NCBI RefSeq assembly: GCF_014534645.1
Contig: NZ_JACVQF010000025.1
Span: 1-64,000 of the forward strand
DNA: 64,000 bases
Direction: 5' to 3'
From: Streptomyces griseicoloratus
GTDB taxonomy: Bacteria; Actinomycetota; Actinomycetes; Streptomycetales; Streptomycetaceae
Shown: positions 7,340 to 19,900 of the stretch, one piece after another
Numbering within the stretch: the stretch's first letter is position 1
How the letters are laid out: each line of letters opens with the position of its first letter
The notes under the pieces: generated by a model
Told to the model about the DNA's origin: nothing
What the model saw: the letters and a program-made list of their open reading frames with translations, nothing else
The model's database searches: none
Program-made: the position numbers and the translations under genes

Positions 7340-8377
7340 TCAGTCGGCCAGGGGGTCCAGCACCAGCGGCGCCACCTGGCCCTCCAGCATGATGCCGAGC
7401 CCCTGGACGGCGCACACGTCGGGCCGCTCGGCGATGTGCACCGGCATGCCGGTCGCCTGACGCAGCATCTGGTCGAACCCGGGCAGCAGCGCGCTTCCGC
7501 CGACCATCATGATCCCGCGGTCGGCGAGATCGGCGACCAGGTCCGGCGGGCACTCCCGCAGCACCTTGCCGATGCCGTCGAGCACGGCGGTCAGCGGCGT
7601 CTGGATGGCGTTGCGCACGGCGGCGGTGTCGACCTTCACGCTGCGGGGCAGACCGGTGGCCACGTCCCGGCCGTGGATCTCGGTCGAGGACGGCCCCTGC
7701 GGGGTGAGCCCGTTGCCGGACAGGGCGACCTGCAGCGGCCGTACCGACTGGCTGGGCAGCACCAGCTCGTGCTGGTGACGCAGGTGCTGCACGATCGCGT
7801 GGTCGACGGCCTCACCGCCGACCGGGATGCGCTCGGCGTTCACGATCGAGCCGAGGGACAGCACGGCGACCTGCGTGGCGTGCGCCCCGCACACCATGAT
7901 CATCGTTGCCTCGGGCTGCTCCACGGGCAGACCGCAGCCGATGGCCGCGGCGATGAGCGTGTCGACGAGTTCGACACGGCGCGCGCCGAGCCCGACCAGC
8001 GTCTCGATCGCCGCCCGCTGGGCCAGCGGGTCCGCGTCGTGCGGCGTGCAGGCGGCCGCCCGCAGCCGGGGCTTGCGGCGCAGGTTGCGGCGGATCCGGT
8101 CGCCGAGCAGGTGCCGCAGCATCCGCTGCGCCATCTCGATGTCGACGACGGTGCCGCCGGAGACGGGCCGCACGACACGGATGTAGCCGGGGGTGCGGCC
8201 GGTCATCCTCTCCGCGAACTCGCCGACCGCGATGAGCGCGCCGGTGTGGGTGTTGACCGCGGCCGCGGACGGCTCGTCGACGACGATCCCGGCACCCTTC
8301 ACGTACACGCGTGTCCTCGCCGCCCCCAGGTCCACGGCGAAGTGGCAGCGGCGCAGCTGCTCCAGACTGGCGGTCAT
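7340..8377 (-). CDS. mbl: MreB-like actin homologue (Mbl)
   Basis: 345 aa, the length of MreB. Phosphate-1 motif VDLGAARTRVYVKG is near residue 15, and the adenosine motif reads GIMMVGGSALLPGF. The phosphate-2 motif, normally DxGGGT, reads VCGAHAT, so nucleotide handling may be altered. Streptomyces carry mreB in the mre operon and a separate, more divergent mbl elsewhere; context fits the latter (from memory SCO2451 in S. coelicolor). MreB and Mbl act in spore-wall synthesis. RBS GGGAGG. It forms a unit with the downstream GAF kinase. Confidence 0.9.
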   Translation of the reverse strand: MTASLEQLRRCHFAVDLGAARTRVYVKGAGIVVDEPSAAAVNTHTGALIAVGEFAERMTGRTPGYIRVVRPVSGGTVVDIEMAQRMLRHLLGDRIRRNLRRKPRLRAAACTPHDADPLAQRAAIETLVGLGARRVELVDTLIAAAIGCGLPVEQPEATMIMVCGAHATQVAVLSLGSIVNAERIPVGGEAVDHAIVQHLRHQHELVLPSQSVRPLQVALSGNGLTPQGPSSTEIHGRDVATGLPRSVKVDTAAVRNAIQTPLTAVLDGIGKVLRECPPDLVADLADRGIMMVGGSALLPGFDQMLRQATGMPVHIAERPDVCAVQGLGIMLEGQVAPLVLDPLAD

Positions 8378-8518
8378 GGCAGATCCTCCCGAGAGCGCGT
8401 ACCGTGCGGGGCCGCCGGGGTGGCCGGCCTCTCAGGCATCGTGCGCGGGGGGCGGGGGCGGGCGCCTGTTGGAGGGGGCCGGGCGGGGGGCCGCTGAACG
8501 GGTTCGCCCCGCCGGCCC

Positions 8519-11500
8519 CTACAGGGCGCGGGTGGCTTCGAGGAGGGGTTCGAGGGAGGGAACGGTCACCCTGCAGCCGGCCTCGCGCAGCCGGCGGTCG
8601 GCGGCGGCGGAGCCGGCGAGGCCGACGAAGCCCACGCCGACCTGCCGGGCCGCGGCGAACTCCGCGACCGAGGAGCCGATGAGGACACCCGCCGGGGCCG
8701 GGACGCCGGGGGAGTACAGGGCCCGCAGCAGGCAGTCGGGGTCGGGCATCAGCAGCCGGGGGTCGTCGTCGCGGCCGTGGACGTCCCGTACGGGCACCGT
8801 GCCGCGGCCCAGGAAGCGGTGCACGGCCGTTTCGGAGAAGTCCGTGACCACCGCCGTCCGGCGTCCGCTCGCGTGCAGGGCCCGGACGAAGGCGGCGGCG
8901 TGCGGGGTGGGACTGGCCTCGGCGACCGCCCGCAGCTCCAGCCGGTCGAGGCGCCGCGCGAGCGGGCGCCCGACGCTCCGGCCGGCGAACGCACGCAGGA
9001 CGTCCAGGGGGTGCACCAGCTCCTCGGAGGCGGTGAACGAGCCGTCGCCGGTAAGGAGCGGGCGGCCCGCCAGGGCGTCCTCGGGGTCGCGGTGCTCGGC
9101 CACCAGGGAGAGCAGGTCGAGGGCGGCCTCCCGCGCGGTTCTCGCCGAGTACGGCCGGGTCACCGGGCCCTCGAACCCGAGCAGGACGGTGCCGGCGTCC
9201 CGCAGCAGGCCGCGCAGCGTGCCGGCCAAGGACGGCACCGGCCGGGCGAGCTGTTCCCGTCCCGGGGCCAGCCGCACCGAGCACGCCACCGACAGCCCCG
9301 GCACCGGCCATCCGCGCAGCCCCTCCCTGACGGCCTGCTGGGCGGCGTCCGCGCGGTGCACGGGGTGGCGGCCGGTGAGGCGGGGCGCCTCGGCGAGCAC
9401 ATGGCCGAGCAGGCGGTCGTCGACCCGGGTGACGCCGGCGGCGACGAAGGCGACGGGGTCGTCGACGTACCAGGACAGTTCGACCGAGGCGGCGAACACC
9501 CCGCCCCGCGAACCGGGCAGGGACACTTCGTGGACCGCCCGTCGGGTGGTCAGGTCGACCTCGTAGTACGTCGTCGGCCGGCCGGCGCGCAGACGGTCCC
9601 CGTCCCCGGGGCGCAGTACGGCCGGCGGGCCGTCCGGCGGCGCCAGGACGACGGCCGTGCGGCCCGGTTCCGGGTCGGGGAGCCGGACCGGGTCCGCGAC
9701 CGTGAAGGGGCCGCGGACCAGGTCGCGTTCGGCGGCCCGGGGCGGCCGCGCGGCCAGGACGAGCGGGCAGTACCAGGCCAGGGGCGGGGCGTCCGGAGCA
9801 CCGGGCCGCAGCGGCCGGAAGCGGGCGGCCTCGTGCGCCGACGGGCCGTCGGCGAACTCCTCGTACAGCGCGGGGGAGGCCACGACCAGCAGGTCCCCCT
9901 CGGCCCCCTTAAGGGCGGCCCGCACGTCCGCCGGTTCGGCGGGCCGGTCCGCGTCGGCGAACCGGGCGGTGTGCCAGAACGTGACGCGCATCCTGGGCGC
10001 ACGCTCCAGCCCGGCCAGCGCCTCCGGCAGCGCGTGCAGGACGTCGGCCAGCACGGGCCGCACGTCGGCGTCCGGTTCGGTGAGGACGGTGTAGCCGCCC
10101 GCCCGGGCCAGCACCTCGTACTGGTGCGTGGCGAGCTCACCCTGCGCCAGCAGCCGGGTCACCGCCAGGCCGAGGACGCGGCGCGCCTGCTCGTCCAGGC
10201 CGGAGACCGCCTCGAACACGATCGTCGGCCGGGGCCGTTCCGGCGCCGAGCGCAGCTCGCGGTACAGCTCCTGGAGTGCGGGGTCGACGGGCTCGCCGTG
10301 CTGCCGCTGCCGGTACTCGGCGTAGGACTCGTACGACTCGACGGCCTCCGCGACCCGGCCCGTGCCCCGCAGCGCCAGGATGTGCAGCCGGCGCAGGTCC
10401 TCGCGGTGCGGGTGGTCCCGCAGCAGGGCGCCGAGGTCCGCCGCGGCCCGCTCGTGGTCGCCGAGTTCCAGGTCGAGCTCGGCCCGGGTGGCGCACAGGG
10501 TCAGGCGCAGGGCGCGCAGCCGGGCGCGGGCCGCCTGCGCGGCGGGGCCCGGGACCCGCTCCAGGGGATCGCCGTACCAGAGGTCCAGCGCCTTCTGGAT
10601 CGCCCGGCGCCGCTCGCGGGGCCCGGGTCCGGGCGTGCGGCGGGCGAGCAGTTCCTCGCAGTGGCGTACGTCGATGTAGTCGTCCGGGGCGTGCAGGGCG
10701 TAGCCGTCGGGCAGGGCGGCGAGGGCGCCGGGGCCGAGGCACGCCCCCAGTTCGCCGGCGAGCGCGCGGACCCGGTCGGCCGGGGAGCCGGGGGGCGGGG
10801 TGTCCCACAGGCCCTCGGTCAGCTCGGCCAGCGGCACCCGCCGCCCGTGCCGGAGCAGGAGCATGCACAGCAGGGCCTCCGCCTCGTGCGGCACCGGCAG
10901 CACCGACCCGTCGTAGCGGCGCACCGCAGGCCGGCCGAGCAGTTCGAACCGCATGCGGCGGGGCCAGGAGACACGGGCCAGCTCCGCCACCGCCGACCGC
11001 GAGACCTGCGACGCCGGACTGTGCTCTATCTCCCTGACCAGCTCCTGGTACCTGGCCGGGGCGGTCACGTGCCGGGCCAGACGCTGCACCAGGCGGCCGA
11101 GTTCGGTGAAGTCCTGCGCGGGGTCCTTGCCCTCGGCCTCCCGGCCGAGCGCGAACCGGCTGATCACCACCGTGCCGTCCGGGCGCAGCAGCAGCCCGTC
11201 GGCGTCCGGCCGGCCCCGCACCAGTCCGTGTGCGTGCAGGGCCTGGAGGCCCGCCGTGGTCTGGGCCGCCAGACGCGCGAACACCCCGAAGGACACACCG
11301 GGGCCGCTGCCGTCCTCCAGCTCCCGGACCGTGACCCCGTCCAGGAACTCCGCCACCAGGTAGGGCCGGTCGCCCTCCAGACCGTGGTCCAGCACGCGCA
11401 CCACATGGGGATCGTCGACCTCGAGGAGCGCCCGCGCCTCCCGCAGGAACCGCTCCGGCGACATCTGTGCCGGATACAGATGGACGACCACCGGCCGGCC

Positions 11501-13202
11501 GGTGCGCTCGTCCACGGCCTCCCACACCCGGCGGCCCGTCTCGCGCTGCCCCACCAGCCGGTACCGGCCGCCGACCAGCCGCCCCCCGGCCCGGTCCCCG
11601 CCGAGCCGTCGCACCGTCTCCTCGCTGACCGTCGCGAACGCCGTGCCCCGCGCGCCCGCACCGTTGCGCACCTGGGCGCGGAACTCGCCCGCGGCGAACC
11701 CGGCGCGCTCGTCGATCAGCCCGCCGATCCGGGCCAGCAGTTCGCGGGTCCGCCCCCGGGCGGTGCGCGGCAGGGACCGCAGCAGCAGCTCGCGCACGCC
11801 GGGCCGGAAGGCGTACGAGCCGGGCGGGCCGGGGACCGCCGTCAGCAGTCCGCTGAGGACGATCTCGGCCAGGTGCTGGGGCCGCGGGCTGCGTTCGAGG
11901 GCGCGCTGCGCGAGACGCATCACGGGCAGGGACGGCACGGCCAGCGACAGATGGCCGGCCAGCCGGAACGCCTCCGGCGACGCCGTCGCGCGAAAGCGCA
12001 GCACCAGGTCCTCGGCGGACAGCTCGGCGACGTCCGGGGCCGGTCCGGTGGGCGGCAGCGGCGCGGGCGGCAGCCAGGCCACCGCGCCCGGGACCCGCCC
12101 GGCGCCCGGATCGGCGACCAGCGCGGCCCAGTTGGCGAGCCAGGCCGGGCCCGGCTCCAGCACGGGCACGGGGACCGCGGACGGCGGCCGCACCGGGGCG
12201 TCCGGGGCGTACGGGGTGAAGACGAGCGCGGCCGAGGGCGCGGCGGCGGCCGGGGGAGTGAGCAGACCGGCCTCCGCGGGCAGGGCGGTGCCGGCCCACA
12301 GGTGCTCGGGCAGCGGCTGGACGACGGCCAGCGGCATGCGCTCGGCCCAGCGCCGCAGGGTGCGGTACCAGCGGTCGCCCGCCGGGCCCGGCCGCCACTG
12401 GGGGCCCATGCAGTCGGTGACGATCAGCGTGACGGTACGGCCGTCGGCGACGGCGGGGACACCGCGGGCGCGGCCGTCGGGGCCGGCCGGATGCGCGGTG
12501 ACCGTGCGGAAGATGCCGGACTGGGACAGGACGGTGTGCAGTTCGCGGACCAAGGGCCGCCACACGGGCATCGTGGGGCCCGCGTCGTGGACCAGGTTCA
12601 GGCGCAGCCAGCGGTCGGGGGCGGGGCGCAGCACCGGCAGCCAGACGTCGGGGTGCGCGCCGAGCCGGGCGATGCGGTCGGCGGTGGCCCGCTCGTCCAG
12701 GACGCGGGCGCGGGCCGCGGGCACCTTCCGCTGCAAGGGGCGCAGCGCCCGCTGCAGGGCGAGCGTGTGGTGCAGCATCGGGGGCGCGGGCGCGAGCAGC
12801 GCCGTGCCGTCGGCGAGCGTCCCGGGCCGGGAGGGATCCGGCAGGTGCAGCGGGACCCGGCCGTCGGGGCGGGCCGGGCGCGGCGGGTCGGGGCGCGGCC
12901 GCCGCGGCGGCGGAGCCGACGGCGCGCCGGTGGCGGCGTCCGGTGCCGGGGGCCGTTCGCCCGCGGCTGCGGGGAGGCCCTTGCGGCCCTCCGGCTCGGG
13001 AGCCGGTGCTGCCGCCCCGGCCGGTGCCGGTAACCGGGCGGCCAGCCACAGCAGTTCCGCCAGTTCGCGCGGCGTCGGGTCGGCGGACGCGCCCGGCCCC
13101 GCGGCGGCGGCCAGCACGGCCCGCAGCCGGCCGACGGCGTCCGCGGACGCGTCGGCGCGGTCCCGCGCCGCGGCGGCGGGTGCCGGCTCGTCGCCGGCCG
13201 GG

Positions 13203-13213
<11 letters not shown>
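8519..13213 (-). CDS. Giant SAV_2336/vWA-like, pseudokinase, SARP-BTAD, SPFH-like, HAD-like protein
   Basis: 1564 aa. Order: disordered Pro/Ala region (1-130). SAV_2336-type N-terminal domain with a vWA-like fold (~190-510; NLVHDAGPTMPVW recalls a metal-binding MIDAS loop). Protein-kinase-like domain (~546-740) in which the catalytic Lys, HRD Asp, Asn and DFG Asp are all replaced (VRGRPDADG, ISRFALG). OmpR/SARP winged helix (~752-850) and BTAD helices (~851-990). An unassigned domain (~998-1150). A band-7/SPFH-like stretch (~1212-1320). A HAD-like domain (~1343-1564) with GFEGP in place of DxDGT. It is the last gene of the MoxR/VMAP operon, overlapping the MoxR stop by 11 bases. Likely a scaffold or signal integrator rather than an enzyme. 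Confidence 0.85.
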
Positions 13214-14252
<1,039 letters not shown>

Positions 14253-14284
14253 CTGCGGTTTCTCCGGTCTCGTGAGGGCGGTGG

Positions 14285-15970
14285 TCAGGCCACGGGGCAC
14301 TGGAGGTGGACGGCGTCGCCGTGCGGCTCGGTGAAGCAGCGCGGGTCGTCCCACAGCAACTGGATGTCGCTCGCCCAGTGGCCGTCCTCCAGGTGGGCCT
14401 CCTCCCGCAGGTCCAGCACCGCGCGCGGGAGCCGGGCGGGCGGCACCCGGCCCACGTGGGCGTCGAGCGCGTCGAGGAAGGCCGTGCCCGGGCAGTCGCG
14501 GGCGCCCGGTGCGGCCGGGTGGGCGTCGGCGCAGCCGGCGCGCGACCACATGATCACCGGGGCCGGCGCGGTGAGCGACACCTCGAAGTGCGGGCGGGCC
14601 CGGGCGGTGTGCGGGGCGGCGGCGAAACCGGCCAGGCAGGCCTCGGAGCGGCGCAGCGCGTGCCGCAGTTTCCGGGGGTCCTCCGGGCAGGCGCACTCCA
14701 CGCGGTGCAGCCGGGTGCCGGGGCGGGCGTCGAGCCGGTTCCAGGCGCGGGTCAGGACGTGCCGGGTGCCGGGCTTGCGGCGGGCGTGGTCGGTGACGAC
14801 GACCGGGTAGACGCAGCCGAGCGGGGTGTCGTCGTCGGGGGCCTTCGGCCAGCGGTCGACGGGCCAGTCGAGCCAGTCGCGGGGCAGGGCGAAGGCGATC
14901 AACTCCTGGGTGCCCGGGGTGAGGTGACGGAACGCCGCTTCGATCCGGTCCTGCACATGGGTGCGCAGCCGCGCCTGAGGGACCGTGTCCGAACCGACCG
15001 GATGCCGCCGTCCGCCGCTGTACGCCGAGACCTCCACGCGGATCAGGCCCTGGCCGGCGCCGCTGGGCGCCAGTTCGACGAGGATCGGCGACCAGTCCGG
15101 CGTGTCGGTCTCGTCGGTGACGCCGAGCAGGGACTCCAGGTGGTCGGCGAACCGGGCCACGGTGGCGGTGGCGCGGGCGTCGAGTTCACAGAGCACGAAC
15201 AGCGCCGCCGACCGCAGCGAGTCGAAGCCGCCCGGCGGCGGCAGCGGGTCGAACGGGTCGGCCGCGGCGGTGTACAGCCGCACCGGATCGCATTCCAGGC
15301 CCGCCCGGACCGCCTTCTCGACCAGTTCGCGCAGCCGGGCGCGCTGGGCCGCCGCGTGCGGGGAGGCCGGTACGAGGCTCTCCAGGTCGGGCCAGTAGCG
15401 GGCCATGACCTGGACCGGCATCATCCGCCCGTTGCGCACCCCCTTGGCCCCGGCCGCCGCCGTGACCATGCCGACCACCTCGCCGGTGTCGGCCAGGGCG
15501 ACCGCGGCGCCGCTGTAGCCGCGGGCGAGCGGCTGGCCGTCGGTCTGCCAGGCCTCCAGCTGGTTCCACTCGTTCTTGATGAGCTGCGGGCCCGTGGTGC
15601 GGTACTCGGCGAGCGCGCCCTCGTCGAAGCCGGCGGGGAAGCCGTACACGACCAGTCTGCGGGGCGGTTCGCCGTGCGCCGCGCCGGGGGGTGCCAGCGC
15701 GGCCGGCGCGATCCCGACCTCGTGCCGCAGTTCCAGCACCGCCAGGTCGCCGAGGTCGGTGGCCCCGCCGGACCAGCCGCCGTGGGCGACGATCCGCGCG
15801 GGCACGGCGGGCATGCCGGGACGCTCGGTGAACGTCACCGTCAGCGGGTGCCGGTCGCCGTCGCGCACGACGTGGGCGCAGGTGACCACCTTGTCGGGGG
15901 TGACCAGGAAGCCCGCTCCGGTGATCCGCCCCCCGCACTCGATCCGGGCGTGCCAGGCGGCGCTGTTCAT
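14285..15970 (-). CDS. Trypsin-like peptidase fused to VMAP domains
   Basis: 561 aa. The N-terminal ~200 residues are a chymotrypsin-fold protease with an apparently complete triad: His33 (VVTCAHVV), Asp75 (TDLGDLAVLEL) and Ser153 (ARGYSGAAV, in place of GDSGG). A helical middle domain and a C-terminal domain of VMAP-C type follow (ending in IQLLWDDPRCF). No signal peptide, so it acts in the cytosol. In vWA-MoxR-VMAP systems this protein is the proposed effector, activated by the ATPase and vWA partners. The start overlaps the upstream stop as ATGA. Confidence 0.88.
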   Translation of the reverse strand: MNSAAWHARIECGGRITGAGFLVTPDKVVTCAHVVRDGDRHPLTVTFTERPGMPAVPARIVAHGGWSGGATDLGDLAVLELRHEVGIAPAALAPPGAAHGEPPRRLVVYGFPAGFDEGALAEYRTTGPQLIKNEWNQLEAWQTDGQPLARGYSGAAVALADTGEVVGMVTAAAGAKGVRNGRMMPVQVMARYWPDLESLVPASPHAAAQRARLRELVEKAVRAGLECDPVRLYTAAADPFDPLPPPGGFDSLRSAALFVLCELDARATATVARFADHLESLLGVTDETDTPDWSPILVELAPSGAGQGLIRVEVSAYSGGRRHPVGSDTVPQARLRTHVQDRIEAAFRHLTPGTQELIAFALPRDWLDWPVDRWPKAPDDDTPLGCVYPVVVTDHARRKPGTRHVLTRAWNRLDARPGTRLHRVECACPEDPRKLRHALRRSEACLAGFAAAPHTARARPHFEVSLTAPAPVIMWSRAGCADAHPAAPGARDCPGTAFLDALDAHVGRVPPARLPRAVLDLREEAHLEDGHWASDIQLLWDDPRCFTEPHGDAVHLQCPVA

Positions 15971-16791
15971 GACCGGCCGACGGCTCCCGGGTCCGCCTGG
16001 GTGCCCGGGGCGGGGTGGACTTCTGGGCCGGGCTGGGGGCCGGGGGTGGTGTGGGTCTCCGGGGCGGCCTGGAGGTCGGGGGAGGTGGGGGATTCCGGGC
16101 CGGGTTGGGGGCCGGGGATCGGGTGGGGGTACGGGCGTGCCTGGGTCCTTGGGTTCTCCGTGTTTCCGGGGGTGTTGTGGGTTTCCGGGCCGGGGGCGTT
16201 GTAGGTCTCCGCGTCGGCCTGGGGGCCGCGGGTGGTGTGGGTCTCCGGGGCGGCCTGGAGGTCGGGGGAGGCGGGGGATTCCGGGCCGGGTTGAGGGCCG
16301 GGGGCCGGGTGGGTGTCCGCAACGGGGTGGAGGCCGGGGATCGGGTGGGTGTCCGGGATGGGGTGGGGGCGCGGGGTCGAATGGGGGCGTGGGTTCGGTT
16401 CGGCGCCGGGGTCCGGGTCCGGCTGGACTCCCGTTTGGGCCGGGATCGTCGGGCCGGTGGCGATGCCCGCCCGGTCCGCCCCCGGCGACCAGCTCAGCTT
16501 CACCACCAGGTGGCCCTCCGCCGACCCCTTGGCGATGACCGCCCCGGCCTCCGCGGTCAGCTTCACCCCGAACTCCAGCTCCACGGAGTCGGGTCTGAGC
16601 GAGCCGTCCCGGAAGACCCGCAGTGCCGAGTGGGCCGCCGCGCGCACCCCTTCCAGGGCGCCCTCGAAGGTCCGGGTGGTCCGGGCCGGTGCGTCGTCGC
16701 GTGAGACGAGACGGGAGCCGGACTCGTCCTCGACGGCCTCCACCACCACATGGGCGCCGTCCTCGGTCCTGAACTCCACCAAACCGTCCAT
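15967..16791 (-). CDS. CU044_2847/Trypco1-type protein with Pro-rich repeat tail
   Basis: 274 aa. Residues 1-125 match the small trypsin-co-occurring (CU044_2847) family: MDGLVEFRTEDG start, a helix, then VELEFGVKLTAEAGAVIAKG. The remaining ~150 residues are a low-complexity tail rich in Pro, Thr, His and Glu, with PIPGPQPGPESP and SPDLQAAPETHTT blocks repeated 62 residues apart. Most family members consist of the first domain only. It is the first gene of the four-gene operon. Its start at 16791 is chosen because the family begins at this Met. Confidence 0.82.
   Translation of the reverse strand: MDGLVEFRTEDGAHVVVEAVEDESGSRLVSRDDAPARTTRTFEGALEGVRAAAHSALRVFRDGSLRPDSVELEFGVKLTAEAGAVIAKGSAEGHLVVKLSWSPGADRAGIATGPTIPAQTGVQPDPDPGAEPNPRPHSTPRPHPIPDTHPIPGLHPVADTHPAPGPQPGPESPASPDLQAAPETHTTRGPQADAETYNAPGPETHNTPGNTENPRTQARPYPHPIPGPQPGPESPTSPDLQAAPETHTTPGPQPGPEVHPAPGTQADPGAVGRS
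16044..16303. repeat. Two near-identical 74-bp direct repeats
   Basis: 16044-16117 and 16230-16303 are almost identical over 74 bases (about two visible mismatches), with a 186-base period. They lie inside the proline-rich tail of the Trypco1 gene and encode the repeated blocks, so the tail has probably grown or shrunk by slippage or unequal exchange. Confidence 0.85.
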
Positions 16792-16892
16792 GGTGCCGCT
16801 CGCTCCTGTGTGCCACCGTCTCTGTGCGGAGCCCCATTGTGACGGACGGTACTCGGCCGTGTCCCGTGTTCCGGCGCCGGGCCGCCGTGCCG

Positions 16893-16910
16893 CTGGCGGG
16901 AACCCGCCAG
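16893..16910. promoter_or_regulatory. 18-bp perfect palindrome between divergent genes
   Basis: CTGGCGGG-AA-CCCGCCAG lies in the 204-base gap between the VMAP operon (leftward) and the subtilase (rightward). A dyad this compact with a 2-base spacer is more like an operator than a terminator. The bound factor is unknown. Confidence 0.45.
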
Positions 16911-16963
16911 GGCGCCAACCCGCCACCTCCCGTCAACTCCCCTGCAACACAAGCCCCCTGAGA

Positions 16964-16987
16964 CTCTTCGCAGCACTCTACGAAGAG
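16964..16987 (+). promoter_or_regulatory. Hairpin covering the subtilase ribosome-binding site
   Basis: CTCTTCG (16964-16970) pairs perfectly with CGAAGAG (16981-16987), which is part of the GAAGAGAGG Shine-Dalgarno sequence for the ATG at 16996. The fold would sequester the RBS and may limit translation. By-eye inference. Confidence 0.45.
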
Positions 16988-16995
16988 AGGCGTGG

Positions 16996-19900
16996 ATGAG
17001 CAGAGGACCAGTCAGACGCGGGGCGACCCTCCTGTCGGCCGGGCTTGTGATCGCGCTGTTGCCGGCCGGTCCGGCGGCGACGGCGCAGGAGGCTCCCGCC
17101 GGGAAGCGCACCCAGGCAGACACCCGTACCGTCACCCTGGTCACCGGCGACCGGGTGACCGTCACCGACCTCGGCGGCGGCCGGAAGACCGTCACCGTCG
17201 AGCGGCCCGAGGGCGCCACCGGCACCGTACGCACCCGCAACGCCAACGGCGCGCTCAGCGTCGTACCCGACGAGGCCCTGCCCTACCTGCGCAACGGCAC
17301 CCTCGACGAACGGCTCTTCGACGTCGGGGAGTTGCTCCGCCAGGGCCTCGCCGACACCGAGACCGGCGAACTGCCGCTGATCATGACGTACGACAAGGGC
17401 GCGAAGGCCGCCACACCGAGGGGCGCCGAGCGGACACGGGCGCTGCCCAGTGTGCGCGGGGCCGCCGTCGAGGCCGACAAGGGGCGGGCCTTCTGGCAGG
17501 CGTTCACCCGGCAGGACGGCATCGACGGCGTGTGGCTCGACGGACGCGTCAGCGCCGACATGGCCGAGAGCAACGCGCAGATCGGCACGCCCGAAGCGTG
17601 GCAGGCCGGGCTGACCGGCAAGGGCGTCACGGTCGCCGTCCTCGACTCGGGCGTGGACGCCGGCCACCCCGACCTCGACGGGCGGATCGCACAGAGCCGG
17701 AGCTTCATCGCGGGCGAGGAGGTCGACGACCGCCACGGACACGGCACGCACGTCACCTCCACGGTCGGCGGCAGCGGTGCCGCCTCCGACGGCAAGGAGA
17801 AGGGTGTCGCGCCGGGTGCCACGCTCGCCGTCGGCAAGGTACTGAACGACCAGGGCTCGGGCAGCGAGTCGGAGATCATCGCCGGCATGGAGTGGGCCGC
17901 CCGGGACGTGGGCGCCGACATCGTCTCGATGAGTCTCGGTTCGACCGAGCCCAGCGACGGCACCGATCCGATGGCACAGGCCGTGAACACCCTGTCCCGC
18001 GAGACCGGCGCGCTGTTCGTCATCGCCGCCGGCAACACCGGTGCCCCGTCCTCCATCGGCTCGCCCGGCGCCGCCGACGCCGCCCTCACCGTGGGGGCCG
18101 TCGACTCCGCCGACGAGGCCGCCTGGTTCACCAGCGCCGGACCCCGCTACGGGGACAACGCGCTCAAGCCCGACCTGTCCGCGCCCGGCGTCGGCATCCT
18201 CGCCGCCCGGTCCCGGCTCAGCGAGGGCAGCGGCGACTACACCTCCATGGACGGTACGTCGATGGCGACGCCGCACGTCGCCGGCGTGGCCGCCCTGCTC
18301 GCCGAGCAGCACCCCGACTGGACCGGCGCGCAGCTCAAGGACGCGCTGATGTCGACGTCGAAGCGGCTCGACGCCTCCGCCTACCGGCTGGGCGCGGGCC
18401 GGCTCAGCGTGCCCTCGGCCATCGCCGCCGAGGTCACCGCCACCGGCAGCGCCGACCTGGGCTTCCACTCCTGGCCCTACGACGGCAACAAGCCGGTCAC
18501 CAGGACCGTCACCTACACCAACGCCTCCGACGCGGACGTCGAGCTGAGCCTGTCGGTGCAGGGCGCGCCCGAGGGCGTCGCCACCCTCGCCGACACCACG
18601 CTCACCGTGCCCGCGCACGGCACCGCCTCGACGACCGTCACCGGCGACGGGGCGAAGGCGCCGGTCGGCACCACCAGCGGGCAGATCGTCGCCTCGGCCG
18701 GCGGCACCCCCGTCGCGCACACGGCGTTCGGGCTGGTGAAGGAGGAGGAGCGGTACACGCTCACCGTGCACGTCAAGGACCGGGCGGGCGAAGCCACCCC
18801 CGCCGACCTGGTGGTCCAGCAGCTCGCCGAGGGCGTCGACCCCGTCCCCGCGCACGTCGGCGACTCCGGCACCCTGAAGCTCAGGCTGGCGCCCGGGACG
18901 TACAGCCTGACCTCCTTCCTCGACGTGCGCGGCAGCCACGGCGCCGACTCGCTCGGGCTCGGCTTCCTCGCGGCACCCGAGGTCGTCCTGGACCGGGACC
19001 GCGAGGTCACCCTCGACGGCCGGAAGCTGCGCGAGATCAGCGCGGACACCGGCCGGCGAACCGAGACCCGGCAACTGCTCATGGAGTACGACCGCAGCGC
19101 GAACGGGTCCGACCTGTTCGGCGCGGTCCAGGTGCCGCTGACGTACGACAGCGTCTTCGCCGCGCCCACCGGGAAGGTCACCGAGGGCGACTTCGAGTAC
19201 CGGACCGTGTGGCGGCTCGGCAAGCCGCTGCTGGAGGTCAAGGGGATCGGTGAGGCGGTGGTCCAGCCGGGCGGCACCCTGGTCGAGGGGCGCGGCCGGC
19301 TTCCGCTGGTCGACGTCGGCGACGGCCCGTTCACCGGGGTGAGGGGCAAGGCGGTCCTCGCCCGCCTCACCGAGGGCACCGACCCGGCCGCCCTCGCCCA
19401 GGCCGCCCAGGACGCGGGGGCGAAGGCCCTGTTCGTCACCGACGACGCGCCCGGCCGGCTGATGGCGTGGTGGGGCACGGACGACAACGCCGACCGGCCC
19501 GTGCAGATCGCCACGGTCTCCGCCGCCGACGCGGCCCGGCTGCGTGCGGCCGGCCGGGTCGACATGACCGGCACGCGCAACACGCCGTACGTCTACGACC
19601 TGTCGGAGGGGCACCCCGGCGCGATTCCCGACCGGGACCTGACCTACGAGCCCGGCCGGCGCGACCTGGCCGCCGTGCACACGAAGTACCACGGTGCCGA
19701 GCCGTCGAGCGGGGGCGAGTTCCGTTACTCGATCACCGGCACCTTCCCCATAGGCGTCGGCTTCAAGGAGCGGATCGACTACCCCGTCGAGCGGACCGAG
19801 TACGTGTCGACCGGGCCCGGTCAGCTGTGGCACGAGTCGGTGGACTCCGCCGGCGGCGCGCTGGAGGAGCGCGGCGGGCTGGTCCGGTACGAGGGCGGCT

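Noticed and set aside
8777-13033. Very long open frame (1418 codons) on the plus strand opposite the giant protein
   Set aside because: It is antisense to a gene with clear domains, is full of Arg/Gly/Gln low-complexity sequence, and has no RBS. It reflects GC-rich codon structure.
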